Below are positions 8,153 through 16,172 of a DNA stretch of 57,186 bases, in pieces. Source of the stretch: Gammaproteobacteria bacterium (GTDB lineage: Bacteria; Pseudomonadota; Gammaproteobacteria; Thiohalomonadales; Thiohalomonadaceae); the NCBI GenBank assembly GCA_023228645.1, contig JALOAT010000022.1, positions 1 through 57,186 of the forward strand. Reading direction: 5' to 3'. Both the position numbers and the translations under genes were made by a program. The notes below the pieces were generated by a model that had not been told where the DNA came from, searched no databases, and was given only the letters and a program-made list of their open reading frames with translations. Position 1 is the stretch's first letter. Every line of letters starts with the position of its first letter.

Positions 8153-9150
8153 TTCTTGTCCTTACACGGAGCTAAAAACTGCGCCATCCGCGCAGCCGCG
8201 GTGGCCGCATCGTCCACCCGCGCCAGGTGAATGAGCGCCTCGCCCTCGTGCACCAGCGGCATGCGTGAAAGTCCGATGACCACCGCATCGAAGGGCGTTT
8301 GGAGCTGCACTTCGAGGTCGTCGAACGGGTGGGCAATCACCCCGAGCGGCGCGCCCTTTTCCACCACAGCACCCACCTGCACCGCAGGCAGAAACATCCC
8401 GCTGCCCTGCGCGCGCACCCAGCTGCTGGCCATGGCGATCACCGGCGCGCCTGTGGGCACTGCGCCGGACAACATGTCGAGCAGGACCATCACCCGCAAG
8501 ATGCCGCGCAGGCCCATCGCGATGGCGCCTTCGTCCAGGCGCATGCCTTCACCGCCTTCGAAGAGCAGCACCGGCAGGCCCTTGTCCATGGCGGCCTGGC
8601 GCAGCGAACCATCGGGTACATCTGTGTTGAGCACCAACGGTGCACCGAAGCCCTCGGCGAGACGACGGGTTGGCGCGTGGGCAAGGTCGGCGCGGATCTG
8701 CGGCAGGTTGACGCGATGGGTGGCGGCCGTGTGCAAGTCGATGCCGTGCGTTGCCCGGGCGACGATGGACTGCATCACGCGATGGGCCACACGGGCGGCC
8801 AGCGAGCCGCGCCCCGAGCCCGGGAAGCTCCGGTTCAGGTCGCGCCGATCGGGGAGGTAGCGGGAGCGTTGCAGGAAGCCATGCACGTTGACCACCGGCA
8901 CAGCGATGAGCGCACCGCGCAGTTCTTCCGCGCGCAACTGCCCGAGCAGACGACGGATGATCTCCACGCCGTTGATCTCGTCGCCGTGAATGGCCGCGGT
9001 CACGAACAGCACCGGGCCCGGCTTCGCCCCGTTGATCACCTTCACCGGGAGCACCAGGTCGGCGTGGGTGTACAGACGGGCCACCGGCAGTTCAAGGGTG
9101 GCGCGGGTGCCCGGCGGAATGGTGGTGCCGTTGATGCGTAGTCGTTCCAT
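8107..9150 (-). CDS. Succinylglutamate desuccinylase/aspartoacylase-family deacylase
   Basis: The 347-residue product belongs to the zinc-dependent M14-like AstE/AspA family. Visible features are the zinc site AAIHGDEINGVE near 52-63 (H and E ligands), the arginine-containing RDLNRSFPG, and the third ligand DLHTAATHRVNLPQIRAD. The C-terminal half includes a beta-rich segment with a biotinyl-like fold (VGAVVEKGAPLGVI). Relatives often deacylate N-acyl amino acids, but the substrate here is unknown. The last ~17 residues (NSTQRRRDTENAEEK) are encoded by an arm of the family-C repeat, so the natural terminus has probably been replaced. Confidence 0.87.
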   Translation of the reverse strand: MERLRINGTTIPPGTRATLELPVARLYTHADLVLPVKVINGAKPGPVLFVTAAIHGDEINGVEIIRRLLGQLRAEELRGALIAVPVVNVHGFLQRSRYLPDRRDLNRSFPGSGRGSLAARVAHRVMQSIVARATHGIDLHTAATHRVNLPQIRADLAHAPTRRLAEGFGAPLVLNTDVPDGSLRQAAMDKGLPVLLFEGGEGMRLDEGAIAMGLRGILRVMVLLDMLSGAVPTGAPVIAMASSWVRAQGSGMFLPAVQVGAVVEKGAPLGVIAHPFDDLEVQLQTPFDAVVIGLSRMPLVHEGEALIHLARVDDAATAAARMAQFLAPCKDKNSTQRRRDTENAEEK

Positions 9151-9245
9151 GGCTGCGGCGGCCCTTTACAATGGCGCTGCGGCCGTTGCCGGCTAAGCAT
9201 GGACCAGTCCGGGGTATACTGCCGATTCCGCAGAGATCACAAGCC

Positions 9246-9803
9246 ATGAGCAACCATCAACTCGTCCTGTTGCCGCGCGACCCGAACGCGGCGCCCAACC
9301 ACACGCCCCTGGTGCGTTGCCTGGCCGACATCGATTTCCTGGGCGACCCCATGCCCGAGATGAATTTCTATCGGCCGGGCGAGGACTTCCTGTTCCTGCT
9401 CACCTTTCTCGGCTGTTCACCGGTGGTGTCCCTGGGCGAGCCCGGCGTCACGGCGGATTTCTGCCGCATCGAGGTCCCTGCTCCGTCGCAAACGCCGCAT
9501 TTCTTCGCGGGCACCAATGTGAAGCCGCCGCGCTGCGGCAAGTGCAGCCATCGCTTTGAGGACTGGCATGGACGGGTGGCGACCTGGCAGCAGACGGGCG
9601 ATGACGCCTGCACCTGCCCCACCTGCGGACGCGTACAGACCCTGCCTGCGCTGGGCTGGCGCCAGAGCGCCGGCTTCGGCCGCAGCCCGGTGCGGGTCTG
9701 GGGGATCTTCGAGGGCGAGGCCGTGCCGGGTGAAAAACTCCTGGGCGCGCTGGAGGCACTCGGCGGCGGACCTTGGACGCACTTCTACTATCGCGCGGAT
9801 TGA
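9246..9803 (+). CDS. Conserved hypothetical protein with a zinc ribbon
   Basis: I do not recognise this 185-residue protein as a named family. Residues ~95-125 contain two CxxC pairs, PRCGKCSHRFEDW and CTCPTCGRVQ, spaced as in a zinc ribbon. The N-terminal part is acidic and aromatic (MPEMNFYRPGEDFLFLLTFLGC). It has no signal peptide or membrane segment. The ATG at 9246 is chosen over an in-frame upstream start because conserved-looking sequence begins there. It is transcribed alone, converging on the alcohol dehydrogenase gene. Confidence 0.7.
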   Translation: MSNHQLVLLPRDPNAAPNHTPLVRCLADIDFLGDPMPEMNFYRPGEDFLFLLTFLGCSPVVSLGEPGVTADFCRIEVPAPSQTPHFFAGTNVKPPRCGKCSHRFEDWHGRVATWQQTGDDACTCPTCGRVQTLPALGWRQSAGFGRSPVRVWGIFEGEAVPGEKLLGALEALGGGPWTHFYYRAD

Positions 9804-9814
9804 GACAGAGTTGT

Positions 9815-9892
9815 TCCTCTCCCTTCGGGACCCTCCGGGAGAGGGGGTAAGAAGGGTCAACCCAGCGACATCCGGGTCTGAAAAAACAACCC
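9815..9892. terminator. Putative bidirectional terminator between convergent genes
   Basis: A palindrome (CCTCTCCC TTCGGGACCCT CCGGGAGAGG, roughly 9816-9845) sits between two convergent genes. It belongs to the same hairpin type as the loops at 3910-3945 and 23709-23745, so it is a dispersed repeat doubling as a terminator. Confidence 0.5.
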
Positions 9893-11089
9893 TCAAAGCC
9901 GCACGCGCACTATGGCGGCAATCTCCTCGTCGGTCAGCGCCACGGGATTGGTCTTCATGCTGTTGTTGCGCGAGGCCTGCACGATGCGCGGCAGGTCGGC
10001 TTCCGTGATGCCATAGGCGCTGAGTCGCGGCAGGGCCAGGGTGCGCGTCCAGCCTTCCAGCACATTGAGCAAGGCATCGCAGGCCACCGCGTCGCCATCG
10101 CACGGCTGGTCGCTCAGCAGACGGCCGACCTCGGCGTAGCGGCTGAGGCCCGGTCCGTGCGGGTCCCGCGCGCGCAGCGCCGCGATGTTCACCGCCGTTG
10201 CGGCGGCGACCGTGGTGCCACAGGCCACGCCGTGCGGCACGGGGAAGAATGCGCCCAGGGGCTGGGCGAGCCCGTGCACCGACCCGAGCCCCGCGTGTGC
10301 CAGCGTCACGCCCGAGAAGTAGGCCGCATAGGCCATGGCCGCACGCCCATCCCGCGCCGCGACGGAATCACCACCGCGCCAGGCATCGAGAAAACCCTGT
10401 TTCACCGCGCGCAGGCCGCTCAAGGCCAGGGCGTCGGTGAACGGATTGGCGCGTACGGAGAGATAAGACTCCAGCAACTGCGTGAACGCATCCATGCCCT
10501 GTGCGGCCATCTGCGCGGGCGGACAACTGGCCAGCAGCCCCGGATCGACCAGCGCGATGCGCGCCACCAGTTGCTCGTGGCGGAAGGACTTCTTGTAACC
10601 GCCCGCACCGCGCGTGGACAGCACGGCGTTCCTGGTGGCCTCGCTGCCGGTCCCGGCCGTGGTGGGCACGGCAATGAACGGCGTGGACGGTCCGGCGTAG
10701 GGCCGTCCGCGGCCCACGTCTTCGAGATAGTCGAGCACCGAATCGCCGCTTTGCAGCAGGCCCGCGATGGCCTTGGCCGTGTCGATGACACTGCCGCCGC
10801 CGATGCCCGCCACCACCTGGATCTGTTGGCCATGAAAGCGCCGTACGGCCGCATCGACCACCGCCGGCGAAGGCTCTTCCGTGACCGCCAATTCCTCCCA
10901 GCGGATGCTGCGCGCCTGCAACGCGTCCAGTAGCCGCGGCCAGTGCACCGTGGCGCGAAAGGCCTGCGCACCGGTCACCAGCAGCACCTTCTGCCCATAC
11001 TCGGCGATGAACGCCGGCAACTCCTCGATGCACCCTTCACCGAAGGCAAGGCGCGGCGTCGCGGCAAGGGAAAAAGCGGGGAATTCCAT
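9893..11089 (-). CDS. Iron-containing alcohol dehydrogenase
   Basis: This 398-residue group III dehydrogenase binds NAD(P) and Fe2+. The nucleotide-binding signature GIGGGSVIDTAKAIAG and VPTTAGTGSEAT is in the first half. The metal region follows, with MDAFTQLLESYLS and HAGLGSVHGLAQPLGAFF (histidine ligands), then PVPHGVACG. The enzyme probably interconverts an alcohol and an aldehyde or ketone; the substrate cannot be read from sequence. The ATG at 11089 follows an AGAGGA ribosome-binding site, so the 20-residue upstream extension is not used. Confidence 0.9.
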   Translation of the reverse strand: MEFPAFSLAATPRLAFGEGCIEELPAFIAEYGQKVLLVTGAQAFRATVHWPRLLDALQARSIRWEELAVTEEPSPAVVDAAVRRFHGQQIQVVAGIGGGSVIDTAKAIAGLLQSGDSVLDYLEDVGRGRPYAGPSTPFIAVPTTAGTGSEATRNAVLSTRGAGGYKKSFRHEQLVARIALVDPGLLASCPPAQMAAQGMDAFTQLLESYLSVRANPFTDALALSGLRAVKQGFLDAWRGGDSVAARDGRAAMAYAAYFSGVTLAHAGLGSVHGLAQPLGAFFPVPHGVACGTTVAAATAVNIAALRARDPHGPGLSRYAEVGRLLSDQPCDGDAVACDALLNVLEGWTRTLALPRLSAYGITEADLPRIVQASRNNSMKTNPVALTDEEIAAIVRVRL

Positions 11090-11164
11090 GTCAGGTCCTC
11101 TGGGCGATGGTGCGGTTCTTACATGCCGCTCGGGCACGGCCAAGCACATGGCAGGGTGACAACT

Positions 11165-11255
11165 TCAGGAGGATTGAGCGAGCGCAGGAGCCCGCTCGGT
11201 GGGCGAATACGCGGTCGGGATTCGCCCACGGGGTGGGCTCCTACAGAAGGTGCGA
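11165..11255. repeat. Family-B type inverted repeat (GGAGCCC...GGGCTCC)
   Basis: The stretch from GCAGGAGCCCGCTCGGTGGG to CCCACGGGGTGGGCTCCTAC forms a long imperfect hairpin. Similar hairpins lie near 18668-18695 and 35620-35695. It separates two genes transcribed in the same direction, so it may end the upstream transcript. Confidence 0.6.
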
Positions 11256-12155
11256 TCAGTCGTTCAGGAAAGCCACAATCGCATCCACCGCTTCTTCCGC
11301 ATACAGGTCGAGGAAGAAGTGGTCGGCACCATCGATGACCACCAACTGCACCTTGCCGTCCTCAGCCGCGGGCGTGGTCTTTTCGATCAGATCTTCCACC
11401 ACGGTGTCTTCGCTGCCGGCGATCACCAGCACCTGCTCGTTGATCTTGTTGAACAGGCTCGGCGTATCCATGCGCGGCTCATCCGCGTAGTAGTCGACGA
11501 ACGATGCGGCCGTGACTTCCGCGTCCGGGCAATAGATGAAACCGGCCTTCAGCGTACCCTTGCCACCGTTGGTGGACATCACACGCTGCGCCTGTCCGTA
11601 GACATCGGCCAGGTCCTTGCCGTAGGCATTGCGATAGGCGGCATCCCGGCTCGCGCGCGACCAGGTGGCGGGAGCCACCAGCACAACCTTGCGCACGCTC
11701 GCGTCGTCGTTCTCGGCGGCAAACCAGGCGGTCTGGTTACCGCCGCGGGAATGGCCGAGCAACACCACGTCTTTCGCACCCCGACCCTTAGCCCACTTGA
11801 GCCAGGCGCCGATCTCGCCCATGGCATCGGTGTGACGGTGCGTGTGGGTGACGGCGCAATCGTACATGCCGCGCCGGCTGTCGAGGCCAAGACTCAGGTT
11901 GATGGCCAGACCGGCAACGCCCTGATCCTCCAACCCCTGCTGCATGGCCTGCATGATCTCCATGCCGCCGTGCGCCAGGGTGCCATGGGTCATGAGCACC
12001 AGCGGGCCGCTGGTCAGGCTACTCCCCTCGGGAACACGCAATTCACCCACCAGCTTGAGACCGTTATGAGAGATGCTGACTTCTTCGGCCTGGGTCACGC
12101 CGCCCAAACACATCATGGCGGTGAACAGGGCGGTGGTTATCTTTTTATGATTCAT
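11256..12155 (-). CDS. Exported alpha/beta hydrolase
   Basis: The 299-residue product begins with a typical Sec signal peptide (MNHKKITTALFTAMMCLGGV, cut after TQA), so it acts outside the cytoplasm. The alpha/beta hydrolase elements are in order: the oxyanion region VLMTHGTLAHGG, the nucleophile elbow LLGHSRGGNQ, the acid AGSEDTVVED and the histidine GADHFFLDL. The substrate is unknown; esterase activity is likely for the fold. The ATG at 12155 has an excellent GGAGGAAGC ribosome-binding site just before it, which rules out the longer frame. Confidence 0.87.
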   Translation of the reverse strand: MNHKKITTALFTAMMCLGGVTQAEEVSISHNGLKLVGELRVPEGSSLTSGPLVLMTHGTLAHGGMEIMQAMQQGLEDQGVAGLAINLSLGLDSRRGMYDCAVTHTHRHTDAMGEIGAWLKWAKGRGAKDVVLLGHSRGGNQTAWFAAENDDASVRKVVLVAPATWSRASRDAAYRNAYGKDLADVYGQAQRVMSTNGGKGTLKAGFIYCPDAEVTAASFVDYYADEPRMDTPSLFNKINEQVLVIAGSEDTVVEDLIEKTTPAAEDGKVQLVVIDGADHFFLDLYAEEAVDAIVAFLND

Positions 12156-12366
12156 GCTTCCTCCGGTGGTTTTGCAAACCGGCAGGCCGAAACGACGGCG
12201 GCGCCGGGTCACCGAAGGTTAGCGAGACGCACGCCGTCAGTCCAACGGGAAACTGCAGGGCATTACTCTTGCGGGGGTGATTATTTGGTCGCTTCCATGG
12301 TTGAAGCCAGGCAGGGTTTTTCAAGCGCGACTTCCCCGGATTTCACTGCGCTTCATCCGGGCTACG
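12156..12366. repeat. Intergenic spacer with a CCCGGAT...ATCCGGG palindrome
   Basis: No gene is seen. Near 12325-12365 is the palindrome CCCCGGATTTCACTGCGCTT followed by CATCCGGGCTACG. A variant (GTAGCCCGGGTGAAGCAAAG) lies near 56813-56845. This is a dispersed repeat of the kind common between bacterial genes. Confidence 0.5.
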
Positions 12367-12756
12367 TCAGGTGTGACACAACGGCCGATCGTCCGGGTGT
12401 TCCACCTGCTCAGCGATAGTCTGCACCAAATCCCGCAGTTCCTCCATGGAAATGGACTGGAGCACGCGGGCCAGCAGGTCCGGGTCGAAGCGGATGGTAG
12501 CGGGGCAACCGTTCCCGAGCACCACCCGCACCCCGGCCACATCCTTCTCCAGGATGCCGTCCATTACGTCCGGGTGCGCCTGCAGCAACAGGTCGTACTC
12601 CTGTTCGATGGCCTCGCTCAGGGTATCGTCCAGATCATCCGGGATGGCAACCACCAGGCCCTCGGTTTCCGTTAACTCCATTTGAACGCCATGGTTTTGC
12701 AGGAACTGCACGAAACGATCGCGCAGGGATTCGTGGAAGAAGATGTATTCGAGCAT
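12367..12756 (-). CDS. Conserved hypothetical protein, 129 residues
   Basis: I cannot assign a function. The protein is acidic and probably cytosolic, with no signal or membrane segment. The N-terminus MLEYIFFHESLRDRFVQF and the alternating hydrophobic pattern suggest an alpha/beta domain. The middle (DLDDTLSEAIEQEYDLLLQ) is predicted helical. Coding signal is strong and continuous. The gene is at the border of the decayed accessory region and may be part of the backbone. Confidence 0.65.
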   Translation of the reverse strand: MLEYIFFHESLRDRFVQFLQNHGVQMELTETEGLVVAIPDDLDDTLSEAIEQEYDLLLQAHPDVMDGILEKDVAGVRVVLGNGCPATIRFDPDLLARVLQSISMEELRDLVQTIAEQVEHPDDRPLCHT

Positions 12757-12819
12757 GCGTCAACCAACCTATTGCGCCGGGTTGAAACCAAGTGGCCGGG
12801 TTTCCCCGGCCGCATGACA

Positions 12820-13392
12820 TCAGTCGTTCTCTTTGTGCCAGTAAAGTTTCCTTCGCACAGATGGTGGGCTGACGTCGATCTTCTCCCCCGCAAAGGTGAG
12901 CCTGTGACGCCTCCCCCTCATCATCCGAGTCGCCACCGCCGCCGATGATGAAGGGGACCTTTACGCCATCCACTTCAACCACCCCGGCCACCGGCGACGG
13001 CGGCAACCCCCCGCCTTCGAAGACCGTGAAAGTACGTTTGCCCGTGCGGAAGTTCACCGCATAACCGCGTGCCGTACCGAGATTGCGCCCGCAGGCCGTA
13101 CCGACCGCCGCCGGCTGGTTGGTACCGAAGTGTACGTCACCGGCAAACGTGAGCGGTTTATTCACCACTTGCTCGCAAATTCCCGGTTGAACAGCCAGCC
13201 TTGTTTCGCTGCCAACGCCTCCGTGCTGGAGTTGGCGATATTCGTGACATCGAGCAGATCATCCGGTTCGTATGGCGTCTCCGGATACACGCCGGCCGTG
13301 ACGATATCTTTCACCATATAGAAGCGGTTCGTGACGCCTCCCGACGCCCCGCTATTGCACGGGTAATCGCTCCACAATGGACGTTCACGACA
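12820..13392 (-). pseudogene. pilY1-like C-terminal remnant (type IV pilus tip protein)
   Basis: Three reading frames joined end to end give a continuous PilY1/PilC-type C-terminus. The first (about 13392-13170) reads NRFYMVKDIV...AAKQGWLFNREF. The second (13169-~12925) reads VVNKPLTFAGDVHFGTNQP...CGRNLGTARGYAVNF...GGGLPPSPVAGVVEV. The third ends EKIDVSPPSVRRKLYWHKEND at 12820. Two frameshifts and the loss of everything upstream mean the gene is dead. Its 5' side is fused to an hsdR remnant. Type IV pilus function is therefore not encoded here. Confidence 0.75.
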
Positions 13393-13525
13393 GCCACTGG
13401 CGGAAGCTAAGGCGCAGGCTCTTGCCGGGGTCGCTCGGGATTTCCGCGCCCTGGTCGATGGTCTCCCAGCCCAGAGTGGCAGGCTGTTGCAGAAACGGTT
13501 GTTCGACTTCCGTGTATTCGCTCAT
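13385..13525 (-). pseudogene. hsdR N-terminal remnant, copy 1
   Basis: A 46-codon frame opens with MSEYTEVEQPFLQQ and continues to SLRLSFRQWL before a stop. This matches the start of type I restriction endonuclease HsdR, which is normally ~1000 residues. The break falls just after the FRQWL helix, where the sequence joins the pilY1 remnant. A second, diverged copy of the same segment is at 13700-13846. Confidence 0.75.
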
Positions 13526-13529
13526 GGGC

Positions 13530-13675
13530 TCACGCGAAAGGGTTGAGCAGCGTGACACCGGTAGCGGCGAAGGCCTGCACGTTGCGGGTGACCAGGGTAA
13601 AGCCGTAGATCAGCGCGGTGGCGGCGATCTGCTTGTCGATGGCGTTCTCGTGGTGCGGCACGATCAGCCAGGCTC
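13530..13675 (-). pseudogene. vapC-like PIN-domain toxin, C-terminal remnant
   Basis: The frame ending at 13530 reads HHENAIDKQIAATALIYGF, then TLVTRNVQAFAATGVTLLNPF. This is the C-terminus of a VapC/FitB PIN ribonuclease, with its last acidic/arginine motif. The front of the domain is missing. The stop lies four bases from the ATG of hsdR copy 1, suggesting that the toxin once stood directly upstream of a restriction gene. Confidence 0.7.
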
Positions 13676-13699
13676 ACGCCCATGGCGGGGCGGTCAGAT

Positions 13700-13846
13700 C
13701 CGGAGACTTCCGGCAGCAGCCACTGGCGGAAGCTGAGGCGCAGGCTCTTACCCGCTTGGCTCGGGCCTCCGCTCCCCGATGCTCTCCCAATCCTGCACCG
13801 CAAGTTGTTGCAGGAAGGGCTGTTCGACTTCCGTGTATTCAGACAT
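13700..13846 (-). pseudogene. hsdR N-terminal remnant, copy 2 (frameshifted)
   Basis: It starts MSEYTEVEQPFLQQLAVQDW and hits a stop after EPSG; a +1 shift restores KSLRLSFRQWLLPEVSGS. It is an older, more damaged duplicate of 13385-13525 and extends a few residues further before joining the vapC remnant. The start codon overlaps the end of the hsdS-like tail, the usual hsdS-hsdR arrangement. Confidence 0.7.
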
Positions 13847-13915
13847 GGGCCACTGCCTTGGCTAGTTCGGCAGGAGCCTTCACCTGCCGCTCGCCCGTAA
13901 GCACGCCCTGTCACG
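13839..13915 (-). pseudogene. hsdS-like C-terminal tail
   Basis: The frame ending at 13839 reads RVLTGERQVKAPAELAKAVA followed by HV and stop. A closing LTGxRxV sequence is typical of type I specificity subunits, and the overlap with an hsdR start supports this. Only ~22 residues remain. The upstream side runs into a family-A repeat (about 13909-13938). Confidence 0.5.
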
Positions 13916-14014
13916 TAGCCGCTATCGCGCCAACATGACCTACGTGGACTCTTGCTCTCCCATGTGCATAAAGATGCGCGGCTATTCTCGCCTGCAGGGC
14001 ATTTCCCTGTTCTC

Positions 14015-14512
14015 CTACTCCGCTTTCCATGCCACCGCGATAGTCTCAAGAGGCATGAACAACGTTAAGGGACGCTGGGTAAGTCGTACGAAACCGAACG
14101 CTGCATACCAGTCGGCAAGTTCATCGGTTTTAGCATCAACAAACAACCCCACGAAACCGACATTGCGGCCAGCTTCGGCCACCCTCCACAGCATATCGAC
14201 CAGCAGATGGGTGCCGTAGCCTCGTCGCACGAACCGGCTATCCGTCGCAAGCCGGGCGAGCCGTGCCGCGGGAAAGCGATGGGGATAGCGCTCTGCCCAA
14301 CTCGCCGGGATCTCCGCCGGCTCGACCTCGCACGAGATCAAGGTCGCATAGCTGATGATGATGCTCGGATCGGCATCCGTCAGAACAAAGGTGCGGGACA
14401 GATTCCGCTCGGCATGCTGCCGAGCGGTCTTTTGAAGGTAGGTATTCAGCGCCTCGTTGCCACAGTCGAACGCGGCACGATCATGGTTCTTGTTCAGAGG
14501 CTCGACTTTCAT
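14015..14512 (-). CDS. GNAT acetyltransferase toxin, TacT/AtaT type
   Basis: The 165-residue product belongs to the GNAT toxins that acetylate the amino group of charged tRNAs. It begins VEPLNKNHDRAAFDCGNEAL, the hallmark N-terminus of this group. The acetyl-CoA loop SRFVRRGYGTHLL (R/QxxGxG/A type) and the C-terminal WYAAFGFVRL are present. The gene overlaps the 3' end of the antitoxin gene by 32 bp, so the two are coupled. It appears intact, unlike its neighbours in this accessory region. Confidence 0.88.
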   Translation of the reverse strand: MKVEPLNKNHDRAAFDCGNEALNTYLQKTARQHAERNLSRTFVLTDADPSIIISYATLISCEVEPAEIPASWAERYPHRFPAARLARLATDSRFVRRGYGTHLLVDMLWRVAEAGRNVGFVGLFVDAKTDELADWYAAFGFVRLTQRPLTLFMPLETIAVAWKAE

Positions 14513-14795
14513 GAAGGCCCGCTTTCTTGTGTTTCGCAACAGCCGCCTTCATTCGCTCATTAGGTGCGGGCGGATTGTCCAACAAGGCGAAGAACGTCTG
14601 GCTAGCGTTCTCATGGAGCTGAATCACCTGCTCGCGCTCGAAGATCGCGTCGGCCTCTTTGAGTGCCGCACGGACGATGAATTGGCTCAGGCTGCTGGCT
14701 CCACTCAACTCGCTCGCCTGCTCCAGACGAGCCTTGATATTCGACGGGACGCGAGCCGTGATCCGCTCCCCGTTTGTGCTCGGGTCAGTGTTCAT
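14481..14795 (-). CDS. DUF1778 ribbon-helix-helix antitoxin, TacA type
   Basis: This 104-residue protein has an N-terminal ribbon-helix-helix (ERITARVPSNIKARLEQASE) and a C-terminal tail with FALLDNPPAPNERM, the toxin-binding motif of DUF1778 antitoxins. It should neutralise the acetyltransferase encoded downstream and repress the operon. The ATG at 14795 follows a GAGGGTG ribosome-binding site; an upstream extension in frame has no such site. Confidence 0.9.
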   Translation of the reverse strand: MNTDPSTNGERITARVPSNIKARLEQASELSGASSLSQFIVRAALKEADAIFEREQVIQLHENASQTFFALLDNPPAPNERMKAAVAKHKKAGLHESRASEQEP

Positions 14796-15315
14796 AGATT
14801 CACCCTCTTTAGCCCAACAGGACAGGACGTGACAGGTCCATTCAACGGGCTCATTGGACAGAATCATAGGCGGGTGGTGCCAAAATGTCACCAGGCATTT
14901 CGAGGTGGGTTTTTAGATGACTCCGACGAGCTTTTTGTATGCAGCACAATGGGTTGTCACTGCCGCGCGCGCTAAACCGTACGCAAAGTGGTATATCCTC
15001 ATCGACATCCCGCCTGCCAACTTTCACTAAACGGGTGGTTGGCCTTCACTTCCGGCTATGCCGCCGCACACGCCCACGCAGGTCATCGAAATAGGCTAAT
15101 GAAGCCGCCGTGGTCGGAGTCGCTGCCAATCCTGATCCTTGCGGATCAACTCGCGCCCATATTCGCTGCTCTTAGCGTCGCCCCGGCTTTCCACCTGTAC
15201 ATCGACAGAGACTTGAAGGAATCCAGCAAAGAGAGGTTGTCGAAAGGACCACCAGCACAGAATTTGCCGGATGATCGACATTTCTGCAAGACGGACAAAA
15301 CACGGGAAAAACCAA
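14796..15315. other. Non-coding stretch, AT-richer than its surroundings
   Basis: About 520 bp with no convincing gene. Base composition is lower in GC than the flanking backbone. A minus-strand open frame near 15096-15200 reads SSEYGRELIRKDQDWQRLR, which might be the tail of a lost mobile-element gene, but I cannot assign it. The stretch lies directly on the 3' side of tRNA-Pro. Confidence 0.5.
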
Positions 15316-15337
15316 GCCAACCTGTTTCAGGTTGGCC
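15312..15337 (-). terminator. Terminator after tRNA-Pro
   Basis: On the minus strand the stem GCCAACCTG, loop AAA and CAGGTTGGC are followed by TTGGTTTTT, about 35 bases past the tRNA 3' end. Confidence 0.75.
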
Positions 15338-15369
15338 GCGGTTCAATCGATTGATTTCGACGTGGGATA

Positions 15370-15448
<79 letters not shown>

Positions 15449-15462
15449 ATTTTGAAGCAGAA

Positions 15463-15486
15463 AACGGCAGGAGCTGCCGTTTGCGT
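15463..15486 (-). terminator. Terminator at the end of the thrS-merR operon
   Basis: On the minus strand, AAACGGCAG, loop CTC, CTGCCGTTTTCTG lies between the merR-like stop and tRNA-Pro. Confidence 0.65.
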
Positions 15487-15529
15487 GAGGCGCGTATCAT
15501 ACACGACTACGCGCGGTTTACAACTGCAT

Positions 15530-15889
15530 TTACGCCTTCAGCAGCACCAGGAGTTGTTCCAGCTCCGTGCGGATCTCGCGCAGGATCTCGGCGTGCGGGC
15601 TCGGTGCCGCTTCGCTGGTGTTGGCCGCTTCGAGGCGCTGACGGGCGCCGCCGATGGTGAAGCCCTCTTCGTAAAGCAGCGCGCGGATCTGGCGGATCAC
15701 CAGCACGTCGTGGCGCTGGTAATAGCGGCGATTGCCGCGACGCTTCACGGGCTTGAGCTGGGGGAATTCCTGCTCCCAATAGCGCAGCACGTGCGGCTTC
15801 ACACTGCACAGCTCGCTGACCTCACCGATGGTGAAGTAGCGCTTGCCCGGGATGACCGGCAGTTCGTTATTGTTGCTCGGTTCCAGCAT
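15530..15889 (-). CDS. MerR-family transcriptional regulator
   Basis: The 119-residue protein has the winged helix of MerR proteins at residues 17-85: YFTIGEVSELCSVKPHVLRY, followed by FPQLKPVKRRGNRRYY. A short coiled-coil C-terminus (ILREIRTELEQLLVLL) takes the place of an effector domain. There are no metal-binding cysteines, so it is not a metal sensor. It overlaps the 3' end of ihfA by 23 bp; a MerR gene after ihfA and before tRNA-Pro is a common gammaproteobacterial arrangement. Its targets are unknown. Confidence 0.9.
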   Translation of the reverse strand: MLEPSNNNELPVIPGKRYFTIGEVSELCSVKPHVLRYWEQEFPQLKPVKRRGNRRYYQRHDVLVIRQIRALLYEEGFTIGGARQRLEAANTSEAAPSPHAEILREIRTELEQLLVLLKA

Positions 15890-16169
15890 AGGCTTCGACT
15901 CTCGCCTTCAGCTTCTGGCCGGGACGGAAGGTCACGACCCGCCGGGCGGTGATGGGAATTTCCTCGCCGGTCTTGGGATTGCGGCCCGGCCGCTGGCTCT
16001 TCTTGCGTACGTCGAAATTGCCGAACCCGGACAGCTTCACCTGCTCACCGTGTTCCAGGGCCGAACGGATCTCTTCGAAGAAGAGTTCCACCAGCTCCTT
16101 GGCCTCACGTTTATTGAGCCCGAGTTCATCAAACAGCTTTTCGGCCATCTCGGCCTTGGTGAGCGCCAT
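15867..16169 (-). CDS. ihfA: Integration host factor subunit alpha
   Basis: At 100 residues this is the standard length for IHF-alpha, the DNA-bending partner of IHF-beta. The HU/IHF signature GNFDVRKKSQRPGRNPKTGE spans residues ~51-70, with the DNA-intercalating proline in RPGRNPKTG. It begins three bases after the pheT stop, in the conserved pheST-ihfA order. Confidence 0.96.
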   Translation of the reverse strand: MALTKAEMAEKLFDELGLNKREAKELVELFFEEIRSALEHGEQVKLSGFGNFDVRKKSQRPGRNPKTGEEIPITARRVVTFRPGQKLKARVEAYAGTEQQ

Positions 16170-16172
16170 TCG

